64,000 nucleotides of DNA, from assembly GCA_023382535.1 (NCBI GenBank), contig JAHDWA010000027.1:1-64000 (forward strand), given 5' to 3'. Positions 35,145 to 44,900 of this stretch are shown piece by piece. The stretch is from Anaerolineae bacterium (GTDB taxonomy: Bacteria; Chloroflexota; Anaerolineae; 4572-78; J111). A program made the position numbers and the translations under genes. Each line of letters starts with the position of its first letter. Position 1 is the first letter of the stretch. The notes below the pieces were generated by a model. The model did not search any database. It saw nothing but the letters and a program-made list of their open reading frames with translations, and was not told the origin of the DNA.

Positions 35145-35975
35145 CTAAAAACCTTTAGGGTCTGTACTGGCTCCGTAATGCTGCAGCACTTCGGCCGCCT
35201 GCCTGGCCCCCTGTTGGAGAGCCAGCGGCACATCGCGGTGGCGGAAGTAGGCTACGGTAAAGGCAGCCTGAAAAGCATCGCCGCAGCCGGTTGTATCTAC
35301 CGCCGCAGCGACCTGAACGGCCGGTTGGTCAAACTGCTGCCCATCCACCAGGGCCGTACTTCCTGCCGCGCCACGAGTAACGACAATGATCCCCGCCATC
35401 TGGCGAGATAAGGGGCGCAAAATATCTACCGCCTGCTGGTCGCCGCTGATAAAAGCCAGGTCAAGTTGTTGAATCAGCGCGGCCATGCCCTGGTAATCCT
35501 GCCCGTAATCGGACAAATCCAGAAAATCTACTACCCGCTTACCCCGGATTGATAACTGCCGCATGACCTGGTTAAAAATCGGCTCGATTTGCCAGAAGAG
35601 CGGAGCTACGACAATGTCAAACTGTTGAATAAATCCCAGATCGGCATCGCTGACCTGGAAACCGGCCAGCACGCCTGGGCTGTAACCATTCGGGGGGAAG
35701 ATTCGCTCTCCGGTCGGTGTGACGACAATATTCTGCCTGGCCGTCGCGCCTTCCTGAACATACAAGTGGGAAGTGTCAATTCCCTCCCGCAGCAGTTTTT
35801 GCCGGACAAGCTGTCCAGCAGCATCGCTGCCGACACAACTGACCAGCGCTACTTCCTCTGCACCGCAGCGCTTGCTGTGAACGGCAAAATTGAGCGAAAT
35901 ACCGCCGACAAAGCCTTTGTTTAACTCCAGATAATAATCGAGAGTTGATTCTCCCACACAAACAATTTTCACCAC
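35145..35975 (-). CDS. PfkB-family sugar kinase
   Basis: About 276 residues from a GTG at 35975 or 35972; the ATG at 36071 would add a stretch with no family match. VCVGESTLDYYL opens the domain. GGISLNFAV is the first PfkB signature and DTTGCGDAFQAAF the second, with the catalytic Asp in it. It resembles fructoselysine 6-kinase (FrlD) more than ribokinase or phosphofructokinase, but the substrate cannot be read from sequence. With BtpA it may process a phosphorylated sugar or nucleoside. Confidence 0.82.
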   Translation of the reverse strand: MVKIVCVGESTLDYYLELNKGFVGGISLNFAVHSKRCGAEEVALVSCVGSDAAGQLVRQKLLREGIDTSHLYVQEGATARQNIVVTPTGERIFPPNGYSPGVLAGFQVSDADLGFIQQFDIVVAPLFWQIEPIFNQVMRQLSIRGKRVVDFLDLSDYGQDYQGMAALIQQLDLAFISGDQQAVDILRPLSRQMAGIIVVTRGAAGSTALVDGQQFDQPAVQVAAAVDTTGCGDAFQAAFTVAYFRHRDVPLALQQGARQAAEVLQHYGASTDPKGF

Positions 35976-36137
35976 TCTAGGTCCCGTCCCTGTTTTTTGA
36001 GCCTTTAAAAGATGGCCCATTATAACACTATGTGCTAAAAAATTCACAATATACTCTATAACTGGCAACATTCGCCAGGTTGAACTACAATGCAGGCAGC
36101 CTGGCGAAATCTTTTACACAATTACCAAAGAGGATTC

Positions 36138-37115
36138 ATGAATACTTCGACTGATCTCACGACACGCTACCATTTTAGTGCTTCTGCCTATGGCGGGCAG
36201 GGCTGGTCGCCCCGCACCGACTCCCTGGGCCAGGAACTTGGCCGCATTTGGGGAGCGTGCGGCGTGGCGACGGAGTGGTCCCCCCTGAAAACAGTTTTAC
36301 TTCACCGGCCCGGGCCTGAACTGGAAAACATCGCCGATCCTGATGTTGTCCAGATGTTAGCCCAGCCCGATTTTGATCGCGCTCGACAGCAGCATGAGGC
36401 GATGGCGCGGGCCTATCGGGAGGCGGGCGTTACTGTCCACTATGTCGAGCCGCCGGAGACGCCGCCCCCAAACCAGATGTTTGTGGCGGATTTGATGTTT
36501 ATGACACCGGAGGGTGCTATCGTGGGCCGGCCGGCTTCGACGGTACGAGCCGGGGAGGAACGCTTTGTGGCCCGGCGGCTGGCCGACCTGGGGGTGCCGA
36601 TTTTGCGGACCATCCGTGGACACGGCACCTTCGAGGGCGCCGATGCGGCCTGGATAGATCCGCAGACGGTCCTGCTCGCGACGGGGCTGCGCACCAATAG
36701 CGAAGGAGCAGCGCAGGTAAGCAGTTTGCTGCGCGAGATGGGAATTGAAGTGATCCAGGTGGGCCTGCCCTACGGGGCCATGCACCTGATGGGCACTTTA
36801 CGTTTTGCCGCCCGCGACCTGGCGCTGGCCTGGCCGGGTCGAGTTCCCTATGCCGCGGTAGAGGCGCTGCGCCGGCGGGGTTACACGGTGCTTTTCCTGC
36901 CGGATGATCGGGCCGCGATGCAGTCAGCCGCCTTTAACTTTGTCACCCTGGGGCCGCGCCGCATCCTGATGCCGGCCGGCAACCCGACGACCGAAGCATT
37001 TTATCGAGAAGCTGGCCTCCATTGTATCACGGTTGAGGTGGACGAATTAATTAAGGCCGCCGGCGCTATCGGCTGCATGACCGGCATTGTCGCGCGGGAG
37101 CTGCCGCCCTCATGA
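36138..37115 (+). CDS. deiminase/amidinotransferase family protein, first paralogue
   Basis: About 325 residues of the arginine deiminase/dimethylargininase (guanidine-modifying) superfamily. LLHRPGPELENI at the N-terminus, GTFEGADAAWID (acidic substrate ligand), MHLMGTLR (catalytic His) and AIGCMTG near the C-terminus (nucleophilic Cys) are seen. Most members read HLD where this one has HLM, so the chemistry may have shifted. The reaction would be hydrolysis or transfer of a guanidino group. AGAGGA precedes ATG 36138. It is a tandem duplicate of the next gene and lies upstream of an amino-acid ABC transporter. Confidence 0.75.
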   Translation: MNTSTDLTTRYHFSASAYGGQGWSPRTDSLGQELGRIWGACGVATEWSPLKTVLLHRPGPELENIADPDVVQMLAQPDFDRARQQHEAMARAYREAGVTVHYVEPPETPPPNQMFVADLMFMTPEGAIVGRPASTVRAGEERFVARRLADLGVPILRTIRGHGTFEGADAAWIDPQTVLLATGLRTNSEGAAQVSSLLREMGIEVIQVGLPYGAMHLMGTLRFAARDLALAWPGRVPYAAVEALRRRGYTVLFLPDDRAAMQSAAFNFVTLGPRRILMPAGNPTTEAFYREAGLHCITVEVDELIKAAGAIGCMTGIVARELPPS

Positions 37116-37395
37116 TTGGATGACAATAGTCACTGGGAAATGGCGAGGTTTATCACTGTTTTCCGGGGATGACATGTATTAGACTGCCTATAGCATCATT
37201 CTAACCCGCGTCGGTTTACCCTGAATATGCTTCAACATACTTTTGCTACACCTGCCCATACCTGCCCTTAAGGGCCTGCGGTTCCAGTGCAGGATATCAG
37301 CCCTAAGTTTAAGCGAAGCACTTTGTGGGCCAGCTCAGGGCAGACTCATTTAAACTCACCTATCCTACAATACTCGAGGAGAAACAAAACTCAAT
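37116..37395. other. intergenic region between paralogues
   Basis: No gene is visible. The end has a good AGGAG ribosome site before ATG 37396, and CAATACTCG before it could be part of a promoter. Confidence 0.4.
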
Positions 37396-38331
37396 ATGCC
37401 TATTGCTGCTAATGAATGGTCATTAACCGCTGATACCCCTTTTGAAGCAGAGCTGCCCCGTCTCTGGGGAGATTGGGGCTGCAGCTCCGAGATTGGCCGC
37501 CTACGGGCGGTTTTACTCCACCGGCCGGGACCGGAGATTGAGCAGATCGAAGACCCCGCTGCCGTTTTGTTTGCCGAGCGGATGAACCCGGAACGGGCGC
37601 GGCGGCAGCACGATGCCATGGCCGATGTCTACCGGGCACACGGGGTAGATGTTCATTACATCGAGCACATGCCGCTGAATAAGCCCAACGGTATGTTCGT
37701 GAGAGACCTGGTGGCGATGACGCCGGAAGGGGCCATTGTCGCCCGGCCCGGCACAACCATCCGGCGCGGAGAAGAGCGCTACGCGGCTGAAGCCATGGCC
37801 CGCCTCGGCGTACCGATTCTCCGCACCATCGCCGGGACGGGCACGTTTGAGGGCGCCGACCTGTTGTGGGCCAATCGTGACCTGGCCTTTGTCAGTTTAA
37901 GCCGCCGGACCAATGCCGAGGGCGCTCGCCAGGTTAAGGCCGAGTTGGAACGAATGGGCGTGGGCGAGATTGTCACAGTACAGGTGCCCTGGTCCGAAGC
38001 GCACCTGGATGGAATGATGGCAGTGTTGGACCGGAAGCTGGCCATTGTCTACACCGTCCAGGTACCTTACGTCGTCGTCGAAGCCTTTCGGCGGCACGGC
38101 TTCCGTATTCTGGAGGTCACATCCGAAGCTGAGGTCCGTTATGGTGTCGCACTGAATTTTGTGGCCCTGGAACCGGGCAAGATTGTTATCCCGCACGGCA
38201 ACAATGCCAGCACCGTGCGCATGATGCAGGAGGCCGGGGTTGAGGTCATTCAGGTTGAAATAGACGAGCTAATGAAGGGGGCCGGGGCTATTCACTGCAT
38301 GACCGCTTTCTTAAAGCGTGATGAACTTTGA
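37396..38331 (+). CDS. deiminase/amidinotransferase family protein, second paralogue
   Basis: A 311-residue paralogue of the previous gene: LLHRPGPEIEQI, GTFEGADLLWAN, EAHLDGMMAV and AIHCMTAF. Here the His-Leu-Asp motif is intact and the Cys is near residue 301. Both genes probably act on arginine, agmatine or a methylated guanidine. The transporter downstream may bring in the substrate. AGGAG lies upstream of ATG 37396. Confidence 0.78.
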   Translation: MPIAANEWSLTADTPFEAELPRLWGDWGCSSEIGRLRAVLLHRPGPEIEQIEDPAAVLFAERMNPERARRQHDAMADVYRAHGVDVHYIEHMPLNKPNGMFVRDLVAMTPEGAIVARPGTTIRRGEERYAAEAMARLGVPILRTIAGTGTFEGADLLWANRDLAFVSLSRRTNAEGARQVKAELERMGVGEIVTVQVPWSEAHLDGMMAVLDRKLAIVYTVQVPYVVVEAFRRHGFRILEVTSEAEVRYGVALNFVALEPGKIVIPHGNNASTVRMMQEAGVEVIQVEIDELMKGAGAIHCMTAFLKRDEL

Positions 38332-38524
38332 GATATTCATAGTAGTTCCAACTTTTAGGGGTGTTCACGAATCTGGGCACGCCACCAAGAATGAAAAACG
38401 GAACACAGAGAGCACGGAGAAGACACAGACGCAAAGCGCACTGAGGATCCTTTAAAAACTCTGTGACCCTCTGTACTGACTCCGGGTGACTCTGTGTTCC
38501 AAACCTATCTGCGAAGGAGGATTT

Positions 38525-39388
38525 ATGTTCACCAAACAATTAAATAAAACTATCCTTTGGCTCGGTTTGATCGCGCTGCTGGGCCTGGCCGCCCTCTTCT
38601 CGGCCTGTTCCAGCCAAGCGCCCGAGGTAAACAACGCCCAGACAGAGGCGTTCCCCACCATTCGCCGGATTCAGGAGGCCAAAAAGCTGCGCGTCGGGAC
38701 GGGCGCGGGCTATTTTCCCTTTGAAATGATTGACAAGCAGGGAAAAATGGTCGGCTTTGATATGGATATGGCCCAGGCGATGGCCGATGCGATGAAGGTC
38801 GAATTGGAAGTGGTTGACTTTAAAGATTTTGATGCGATTATTCCGGCGCTGGGAGCGGGCCAGATTGACATGATCATTGCCGGGATGACCATCACCCCGG
38901 AGCGGGCGCTGGCGGTCAATTTCAGCCGGCCCTACTTTACTTCGGGCCAGGCAGTGCTGGTCAACACGAAGCACAAAGATACGGTCAAAAGCTATGCTGA
39001 CCTGGACAAGGCCGACATTGTCATCGTGACCGAACAGGGCACCACGGGCGACATCGCCGCCCAGCGGACCTTCAAAACGGCCACGATCCGCCCGATGAAA
39101 GGCGGCAACGAGGCCACCCTGGATGTCTGCAACGGCAGTTCCGACGCCTTTGTTTATGATCAGTCGCTGATTGCAGTCCAGGCCCAACTGCATAAAGACT
39201 GCGTTTATGCGCTGCTGGAGCCTTTCACCTCTGAAAAGTACGGGATCCCGGTACGGGCCGGGGAGGCCGACCTGCTGCAATGGACCAACACCTTCCTGGA
39301 CAGCTACGTCGACTCGGACGCCTACAAGGAGTCTTACAACCGCTGGTTTGAAGAAGGCGAGTGGCTGAAAGATGTAGTCGTCGAGTAG
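38525..39388 (+). CDS. polar amino acid ABC transporter, substrate-binding lipoprotein
   Basis: About 287 residues of the SBP_bac_3 family. The signal peptide ends in LFSACSS; the Cys would carry lipid. KKLRVGTGAGYFPFEM, VGFDMDMAQAMADAM, GQIDMIIAGMTITPER, and TTGDIAAQ are the binding-lobe motifs. It captures a polar amino acid such as arginine, lysine or glutamate. AAGGAGG before ATG 38525 is a strong ribosome site. It is the first gene of a three-gene importer that follows two deiminase paralogues. Confidence 0.9.
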   Translation: MFTKQLNKTILWLGLIALLGLAALFSACSSQAPEVNNAQTEAFPTIRRIQEAKKLRVGTGAGYFPFEMIDKQGKMVGFDMDMAQAMADAMKVELEVVDFKDFDAIIPALGAGQIDMIIAGMTITPERALAVNFSRPYFTSGQAVLVNTKHKDTVKSYADLDKADIVIVTEQGTTGDIAAQRTFKTATIRPMKGGNEATLDVCNGSSDAFVYDQSLIAVQAQLHKDCVYALLEPFTSEKYGIPVRAGEADLLQWTNTFLDSYVDSDAYKESYNRWFEEGEWLKDVVVE

Positions 39389-39409
39389 AAATTTAGAACA
39401 ACTATTGAG

Positions 39410-39456
39410 AGACACCCGGTTTCTACCGATTTTTTAAACCCGGAAACCGGGTGTCT
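39410..39456 (+). other. stable hairpin between binding-protein and permease genes
   Basis: A perfect 14-bp inverted repeat (39410-39423, 39443-39456; AGACACCCGGTTTC on the left) encloses 19 bases. There is no T-run at its 3' side. Hairpins at this place often protect the binding-protein mRNA and lower expression of the permease. Confidence 0.65.
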
Positions 39457-39471
39457 GAAAAGGCCCCCGTT

Positions 39472-40161
39472 ATGGAATATATCCTCCGAGAACTGTTCGA
39501 CCCCCTCGTTTGGGAGACCAGTGTCTTCCCTTATCTGGCCATCTTTCTCACCGGCATGCAAAACACCCTGATTATTTCTATCCAATCCCTGGTGCTGGCG
39601 TTTGTGATTGGCATTATTACCGGGGCGATGCGGGTTTCGCGGCTGCGCCTGGTCTCCGGTCTGGCCGCGGCCTATGTGGAAGTCATCCGCAACACCCCCT
39701 TACTAATCCAGTTGATCATTTTTTATTTTGGCCTGGGACCGCTCTTTGGACGCTCTCAAACCCTACCGCTGGTCCTGGGGTTGGGAGTCTTTACTGGAGC
39801 CTACGTGGCAGAAATTGTGCGAGCTGGCATTCAATCGGTGGCGCGAGGCCAGCGCGAGGCGGCGCTGTCGGTGGGGATGACCGGTTTTCAGGCTATGACG
39901 TTGATTATCCTGCCCCAGGCGATCCGCCGTATCTCTCCGGCTCTGGCCGGACAGTTCATTTCCCTGATCAAAGATTCCTCGCTGGTCTCAGTTTTTGGCT
40001 ATGCCGAATTAACGCACGCCGCTAATCGAGTCAGCGCCGCCACCTTTAGAACCCTAGCCCCCAATGTGTTTGTGGCCGTCATTTATTTTTTGATTGCCTA
40101 CGGGCTGTCACGAGGAGTGGCTGTTATTGAAAAGAGGACGGCGCGCAGTGGTCAAGTGTGA
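39472..40161 (+). CDS. polar amino acid ABC transporter permease
   Basis: About 229 residues of the HisM/GlnP type. The N-terminal membrane helix is followed by [16 protein letters not shown] and FYFGLG, which are family marks. [20 protein letters not shown] is the EAA loop, then [12 protein letters not shown]. It forms the membrane channel, probably as a homodimer since only one permease is present. ATG 39472 was chosen; the frame is open to 39451. Confidence 0.92.
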   Translation: MEYILRELFDPLVWETSVFPYLAIFLTGMQNTLIISIQSLVLAFVIGIITGAMRVSRLRLVSGLAAAYVEVIRNTPLLIQLIIFYFGLGPLFGRSQTLPLVLGLGVFTGAYVAEIVRAGIQSVARGQREAALSVGMTGFQAMTLIILPQAIRRISPALAGQFISLIKDSSLVSVFGYAELTHAANRVSAATFRTLAPNVFVAVIYFLIAYGLSRGVAVIEKRTARSGQV

Positions 40162-40873
40162 GTCTGTTTCCAAGTGGTTTGGTCATTTTCAAGTGCTGCG
40201 TGACGTTAACCTGGAAGTGGCTCCGGGCGAGGTTCTGGTCATCATCGGCCCCAGCGGCTCCGGCAAGAGCACGATCTTGCGCTGTATCAATGCCCTGGAA
40301 CCCATTCAAAAAGGCAAGATTTGGGTGAATGGGGTCTCGATCCACGACACGCCCTCGCGCAAGCAGCACCTGCCCCGGCGCGAGATTGGCATGGTCTTTC
40401 AGCAGTTCAATCTGTTCCAGAATAAGACGGCGCTGCAAAATATCACCATCGCTCCCATACATGTGTTGCGCCAGTCCAAAGAAGCGGCCGAGGCCAAAGC
40501 CCGCCAGTTGCTGGAGCGTGTCGGCTTGCCGGAAAAGGCCGATGCTTACCCGGCCGAACTTTCCGGCGGGCAGCAGCAGCGGGTGGCCATTGCCCGTTCC
40601 CTGGCCATGGACCCCAAGTTGATGCTTTTTGATGAGCCAACCTCGGCCCTGGACCCGGAAATGATCAAGGAAGTCCTGGAGGTGATGAAAGATTTGGCCA
40701 CCAGCGGGATGACCATGATTGTGGTGACCCACGAAATGGGTTTTGCCCGCGAAGTCGCGGACCGCATCATCTTTATGGACTCCGGCACAATCCTGGAGGA
40801 CCTGCCGGCTGTCAAGTTCTTTGACAGTCCCCACCACGACCGCACACGTTCTTTTCTCAGCAAAATTTTATAA
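40148..40873 (+). CDS. polar amino acid ABC transporter ATP-binding protein
   Basis: About 241 residues of the GlnQ/HisP type. Walker A is GPSGSGKST, the signature LSGGQQQRV, Walker [16 protein letters not shown] and the H-loop VVTHEM. GTG 40148 overlaps the permease end by 14 bases; the longer frame has no better start. It powers the importer. Confidence 0.93.
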   Translation: MVKCESVSKWFGHFQVLRDVNLEVAPGEVLVIIGPSGSGKSTILRCINALEPIQKGKIWVNGVSIHDTPSRKQHLPRREIGMVFQQFNLFQNKTALQNITIAPIHVLRQSKEAAEAKARQLLERVGLPEKADAYPAELSGGQQQRVAIARSLAMDPKLMLFDEPTSALDPEMIKEVLEVMKDLATSGMTMIVVTHEMGFAREVADRIIFMDSGTILEDLPAVKFFDSPHHDRTRSFLSKIL

Positions 40874-40883
40874 ACCGATCCAC

Positions 40884-41447
40884 TCATGGCAGGTCGGCTT
40901 CAACGGCGAGGCGAAAGTCGCGGAAGATGCGGGCCAAATCAGTCGGGGTGTAGTGGGCATTCAGCCCGCTGGGATTGGGCAGCACCCACAGCCGCGCCGG
41001 ACCCAGCGACTCCGATTGTTGGCCCAGCCCGGCTCGCGGCCGGGCAAACGCGGTGCGATAGGCGCTGATCCCCAGAATAGCCACCACAGCCGGGTGGTAC
41101 TGCTCCACCTTTGCCAGGAGACGCTGGCCCCCGGCGATTAATTCGGTGGGGGCCAATTCGCTGGCAACGGCCGTGGCCCGCTCGACCAGGTTGGTAATGC
41201 CATAACCATACTCAAGGAGTTCATGCTCCTCGGCGGGAGCGAGCAGGCGGGGAGTGAAACCGGCGGCGTACAGCGCCGGCCAGAAGCGATTGCCGGGCCG
41301 GGCAAAGTGATAGCCGGTGTAACCGGAGTAGAGGCCGGGATTGATCCCGCAAAACAAGACGCGCAAGCCGGGGGCTATTACGTCGGGGACGGTTTGGCCG
41401 GCGGCAGCCAACAGGTCGGCTTTGGTGGGTTTAAGGGTGCGACTCAC
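40884..41447 (-). CDS. mug: mismatch-specific uracil/thymine DNA glycosylase (Mug/TDG)
   Basis: A 187-residue member of the UDG superfamily, family 2. GINPG lies at 34-38 and contains the catalytic Asn36. NPSGLNAHY near residue 155 is the second active-site motif. FARPGNRFWPAL is the family's early helix motif. It removes uracil or ethenocytosine opposite G. It overlaps the SRPBCC gene by 17 bases, so they share a transcript. Confidence 0.92.
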   Translation of the reverse strand: MSRTLKPTKADLLAAAGQTVPDVIAPGLRVLFCGINPGLYSGYTGYHFARPGNRFWPALYAAGFTPRLLAPAEEHELLEYGYGITNLVERATAVASELAPTELIAGGQRLLAKVEQYHPAVVAILGISAYRTAFARPRAGLGQQSESLGPARLWVLPNPSGLNAHYTPTDLARIFRDFRLAVEADLP

Positions 41448-41913
41448 CGGGCCTCTTCTGACCGGTAAGCAGAAAATGGTTCAACTCCGCCTCCCATTCC
41501 TGCATAAAAGCGGTGTAATATTCTTCAGTAAAACCCGTCACCAGGCGCTCCCCTGCTTCGCTGAGGGCGGTGTAAGCATACGAGACCTCGGCCAGGGTTT
41601 GGTTAGCCTCGCCGGGCCGCAAGCGGATCTCGATCCGGCCTACCGCCACCTCCGGCATCACCTTCAGAAATTCGATGTGATAGACGTGCGGCTCCCACTG
41701 CGTCACCACCCAGACGGCGTCGTGGGGCCGGTCCGGCATGACAAAGACGCAGTCCAGCTCGGTCACCCCGCTCTCCGAAATGACCAGCCTGGGGTCCCAA
41801 CCGTTGACCCACTCCGCTTCTCGCACCGGGCATAACAGCGGGAAGACTGCTTCCGGTGGGCCGGCCAGGGTTTGGGTGTAGCTGTGTTTGATTCGGATGG
41901 GAGGGGAGATTTT
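41431..41913 (-). CDS. SRPBCC (START-like) family protein
   Basis: About 160 residues from ATG 41913. The fold signature HSYTQTLAGPPEAVFPLL, then REAEWVNGWDP, is that of polyketide-cyclase/SRPBCC proteins. A helix at the C-terminus (GFTEEYYTAFMQEWEAELNH) closes the cavity. The family binds hydrophobic ligands; the ligand is unknown here. Confidence 0.75.
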   Translation of the reverse strand, partial: KISPPIRIKHSYTQTLAGPPEAVFPLLCPVREAEWVNGWDPRLVISESGVTELDCVFVMPDRPHDAVWVVTQWEPHVYHIEFLKVMPEVAVGRIEIRLRPGEANQTLAEVSYAYTALSEAGERLVTGFTEEYYTAFMQEWEAELNHFLLTGQKRPGESHP

Positions 41914-41953
41914 CATGATAGTATCAGGCTTTCTGTTTGGCTCTAAAAATAGT

Positions 41954-44900
41954 TCACATAAGTTCTTCAAGCAGCACCTTGGCCTCTTGTAAATCGGCGG
42001 TATCGAAGCCCTCGGTAAACCAATCGTAAATCTCGGCCAGCATCCGGCGTGCTTTTTGAGTTTTGCCCTGCTGCTGCCAAATCCGGCTCAAACTCATTAC
42101 CGCTCGTAATTCTAAAGATCTGGCCTCTTGTTGGCGAGCGATCTTGATGGCCTGACGAACACAATTCTCTGCCTCAGCTTTAGCCTCAGTCTGTAATAAT
42201 AACTCCCCTTTAAGCCGATATACCTCCACTTCCCAGTAATGTCCGACCGTTTTTTCTACCGCCGCTAATGCCTCGGCCAACCTTTCCAGGGCGGTGCTGA
42301 TCTGCCCGTTTTGCCCATAGGCTTTGGCGAGCAGAGTTAGAATGTAGGGGGTATCCAATTCCATCCCCATGGCCCGGTAAGCCGTTAGATTCTCACGTAT
42401 TTGGAGAATCCCTTCCTCGATCTCTCCTTGCTCGACCCGCGTCCAGCCTCGCAAGATGTTCGCCAGTGTTAACCACATGACAAATCCTTGCTCAATCGAA
42501 AGAGCAATGTTTTCCTCGGCCCGTGCCTGGGCAGCCTGTCCTTCCCTTCGGAACAGATGAAGGGTACTGGCCGCGCGCAGAGCAAACGCTTGGCTAAAAG
42601 GGTGAGGCCACTCTTGGGTCAGCGTCAGGGCCTCCTGGCTCCACTTCAAAGCTTGATCGGGATAGCCCAAAAGCCATAGGTTCCAGGAACCATTGGATAA
42701 GAGAGCTACCTTGGGGTCCTGCCCGTAAACAGAGGCATGAGCGTGGTGCTGTCGGGGATCGTAGAGCGTATAACTCTGCTCAAGATGCTGGCGGCCTAGA
42801 GGAAAGTCGCCCCTGTAGAACGCAGTCTCACCCATCATGCGATGACCTTCCAGAAGAAGCGCTCGATTTTGGCTGCTCTGAGCCAGGGCTAGGCACCGTT
42901 GGGCCAACTCGCCGGTCGTCCGCAAGTCCATTCGCACCAGATTATAACCCCACAACCCATAGAGCACCACAAAGAGTTGACCAGGCTCTCCCACCTCCTC
43001 ACAAAGCTCTTGAGCACGAGTATAGGCTTGCTTTACCTCTGACGCTCCATAGCCCTTAACCCCGGCTAATGGAGCAAACAGGGCAATTTGTAGCACAAGT
43101 TCTTGCTGGTTACGTTCCTGAGTTTCGGGCAGGGTTTTGAGAAGGGTCAAAGCTTCGTTAAAGAAATCAATGGCTTCCTGGTTCGCAAAGTCATTGACGG
43201 CCTGTTCGCCCGCTTTTTGCAAATAGTCAATAGCCTTTTGCGCCAGCAGTGGATCATGGTTAGCTTTAGCTACCTGACCCCAATAATAGGCTAAACGGGG
43301 ATAAAATGATGATAAGTTTGTCGCGTATTGCTGTTCGATAGCCTCGGCAATTTGGCGGTGATGCTTCACTCGCTCATCGCCGGTCAAGTTTAAGATGACC
43401 GCCTCCCGCAGTTTATCATGAGCAAACTGCCAATGGCCCTCATACACCTCGATTACCCGCGTCTCGGCGCATTGATTCAGCCAGACGTCGAGGTTGATTG
43501 CCGGGGCCAGTTGGCGTAATAAATTGAGATCAAGCTGGCGGCCAGCCACCGCCGCCAGTGACAGTAGCGCGTGGGTTTCGCGGCCTGCCTGGGCGAGACG
43601 ACGCTCAATAACGATCTGCATCCCTTCGGCGGAAATAGTTTGCGGCAACGGCATATGGACAATTTGATCAAGCCGGTCCACGTCTTCGGCTAGACTCCGC
43701 ACGACCTCGACGATGAAGAAGGTATTGCCTTCGGTCTCCTGCCGGATAAACTCCACTAATTCTGGCTGCCGTCCCGCCGGGCCGAGGATAGACTCGCTCA
43801 GAGTGGCAATTTCGTCAGTGTTCAGACGGCTCAAGGTGAGACTCTCCATTAAGGGCAGAACGGCCGGTAAGTGGGGGCGCTCATCGTCTCGATAGCTAAC
43901 CAGCAGTAACAGGGCACTATCATCAATGGAGTGGGTCAAATGGGTCAATAAGCCGACGCTTTCATCCCCGGCCCACTGTAAATCCTCCAGAAGAATGACC
44001 AGGGGCTGGCTCTGCCGCCTAAGTAGCTTACCAATCACCTCAAGTAATCGCCTATAAGCCGCATTAGGGGCCAGGGGCGGCGCATCGGGAACCTCATACC
44101 CCAACAGCCGGCTCATATCCGGCACCAGCATTTTCAAAACCCCGGCCTCTAGCTCGGATAGCTCTTCTTCCAGACACAGCCGCTGCAACACTTCCCGCCA
44201 AATTTGATAGGAGATACTCCCCTCACTGACAGCCTGTCCTTTCAGAACGAGCGCCCCCTCAACCAGAGCCTGAATCCGGACCTCTTCCAGGAGACGGGAT
44301 TTCCCGACCCCACTCTCCCCCCCAACCAGCCAGGCGCTGCCCTTACCTGTGAGGGCCTCCTTGAGAGCCTGGGCCAATTTTTCAAACTCGGTTTCCCGCC
44401 CGACAAATTTGGCCGCTTGGATGTAACTCTCGCGGACGGCTGTCGTTTCGGCGACAAGCTCCGGCTGTTCAATGGCTTCGGCCAACAGGGTTATCAGGAT
44501 ATGGGCGTCATTAGGCCGAGCTGCCGGATCTTTCACCAACAGTTGCTTGAGTATCAGTTTGATCTTATCATCGAGTGGAAGAGTATCAACATCCGGCGTC
44601 CTCATCTGGATATCGTTTATCAAACTGCCCAAATTGGTGGTATCGAAGGGGTGCCACCCAGAAAATAACTCGTAGGCCATTAATCCGACGGCATATAAGT
44701 CGGCGACCTCGCTGGCAGACTCACCTTCCAACACCTCCGGGGCCATATAAGCCAATGTCCCCACTATGTCACGGCTGGTTTCCTTAAGATGCTCACGGAC
44801 GACAGCCAGACCAAAATCCAGAACCTTGACCTGCCCATTAACCACCAAAACGTTATCAGGCTTCAAATCCCGGTGGATAATACCCCGGCGGTGCAGGTAG

